Shown here: one piece after another, positions 63,697 through 64,000 of the stretch
How positions within the stretch are numbered: the stretch's first letter is position 1
Layout of the letters: every line of letters begins with the position of its first letter
Assembly (NCBI RefSeq): GCF_025345565.1
Contig: NZ_CP054475.1
Coordinates: 949,501 to 1,013,500 of the forward strand
Length of the DNA: 64,000 bases
Reading direction: 5' to 3'
Source: Thalassolituus hydrocarboniclasticus
GTDB taxonomy: Bacteria; Pseudomonadota; Gammaproteobacteria; Pseudomonadales; Oceanobacteraceae
The notes under the pieces: generated by a model
Databases searched by the model: none
The model's input: only the letters and a program-made list of their open reading frames with translations
Told to the model about the DNA's origin: nothing
Position numbers and translations under genes: made by a program

Positions 63697-63972
63697 GTTA
63701 TGTCCTGCTGTAGTCAGTCGTGATGTGATCGTTTGCTGTCTTTATTCTGTTCCGCCAGTGTTGTCGCGGCGGGTGCTTTGTCTGCCCTGAGGGCGGACGA
63801 ATGCTTTGTTTCAGATCGTAAAAAAGGGCGGCAGTATAGCGCCTAAAACGGACTTAGGCACCCTCCAATCTGTAAATAGCTGGACTATGGTTCCATTTTG
63901 TGAATATTGGCCTGTTTCAGCCTGCGGGCCGCATGGACGCTGGGGTGGTGCTGTTGCCTTAAATGGTGGAAA
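63697..63972. promoter_or_regulatory. Upstream region of gcvTHP
   Basis: Contains the gcvT promoter on the minus strand. Hairpins visible are GTCTGCCC-TGA-GGGCGGAC near 63779 and GCCTAA-AACGGAC-TTAGGC at 63841-63859. Neither forms an obvious riboswitch core. No ORF is supported. Confidence 0.35.
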
Positions 63973-63990
63973 TCTGACTGTTCAGTCAGA
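63973..63990. promoter_or_regulatory. Palindrome TCTGACT-GTTC-AGTCAGA
   Basis: Perfect 7-bp inverted repeat with a 4-base spacer at the right edge of the window. The TGACTG..CAGTCA form is common for TetR-family operators. The regulated gene would lie beyond the window. Confidence 0.45.
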
Positions 63991-64000
63991 AAAAGGTATG

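Noticed and set aside
63697-63972. Glycine riboswitch upstream of gcvT
   Set aside because: No conserved aptamer core was found on the minus strand; only small hairpins.

Overview
The window looks like chromosomal DNA of a marine gammaproteobacterium of the Oceanospirillales type (Thalassolituus/Oceanobacter-like). This rests on gene content and protein similarity read by eye: ampD-ampE, the Pseudomonas-style block DUF3530-rpe-gph, fxsA-groES-groEL, a sodium-pumping oxaloacetate decarboxylase (oadGAB) facing mqo, and gcvT-gcvH-gcvP. The species assignment is inference. Most of the window is ordinary core genome with moderate to high GC. No rRNA, tRNA, CRISPR array or complete insertion sequence was seen.

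Layout. 0-1.5 kb: 3' part of ampD, then ampE. 1.5-4.4 kb (minus): a di-iron metallo-beta-lactamase-fold protein beside a soluble chemoreceptor-like protein, and a DUF3530 protein. 4.5-5.9 kb: rpe-gph, followed by a 268-bp element with 19-bp terminal inverted repeats. 6.2-9.7 kb: an acetyltransferase, fxsA, and groESL behind a good sigma-32 promoter. 9.7-12.7 kb (minus): five small genes including a nucleoside deoxyribosyltransferase and a possible ADP-ribosyltransferase-like protein. 12.9-15.2 kb: an inner-membrane coiled-coil protein overlapping a lipoprotein gene, then a TetR regulator divergent from an HPP-family membrane protein. 15.2-21.6 kb: a glycosyltransferase, a poorly coding stretch, a surface 5'-nucleotidase, an AdeT-like solute-binding protein, a methyltransferase and a VF530 protein. 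21.7-28.4 kb (minus): a YhhJ/RbbA/YhiI-type ABC exporter operon, a CPA1 antiporter and a small charged protein. 28.5-33.4 kb: a two-domain DsbA/HCCA-isomerase-like protein and a beta-oxidation cluster (SDR, acyl-CoA dehydrogenase, thiolase). 33.5-35.1 kb: a visibly AT-richer patch of small orphan genes.

35.3-43 kb: a spondin-domain lipoprotein, a GFA protein, dusC, oadGAB and mqo. The last two act on the same metabolite: Mqo makes oxaloacetate and Oad decarboxylates it while exporting sodium. 43.6-50.1 kb: type I GAPDH, a P-type ATPase, a BLUF photoreceptor, a DUF1566 lipoprotein and an acetyltransferase. 50.2-54.7 kb: a repeat cluster, a calcineurin-type phosphoesterase, and a TetR gene divergent from an HD-hydrolase operon with two operators of identical geometry.

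54.7-59.1 kb is the most interesting accessory block. A tightly overlapping minus-strand operon encodes a 1080-residue Ski2-like helicase, a protein with a PD-(D/E)XK-like nuclease signature, and a small upstream ORF that appears truncated. It resembles two-gene nuclease-helicase antiphage systems such as Hachiman, has lower GC than its neighbours, and is bracketed by copies of one short palindromic repeat. 59.1-64 kb holds the glycine cleavage genes gcvT-gcvH-gcvP.
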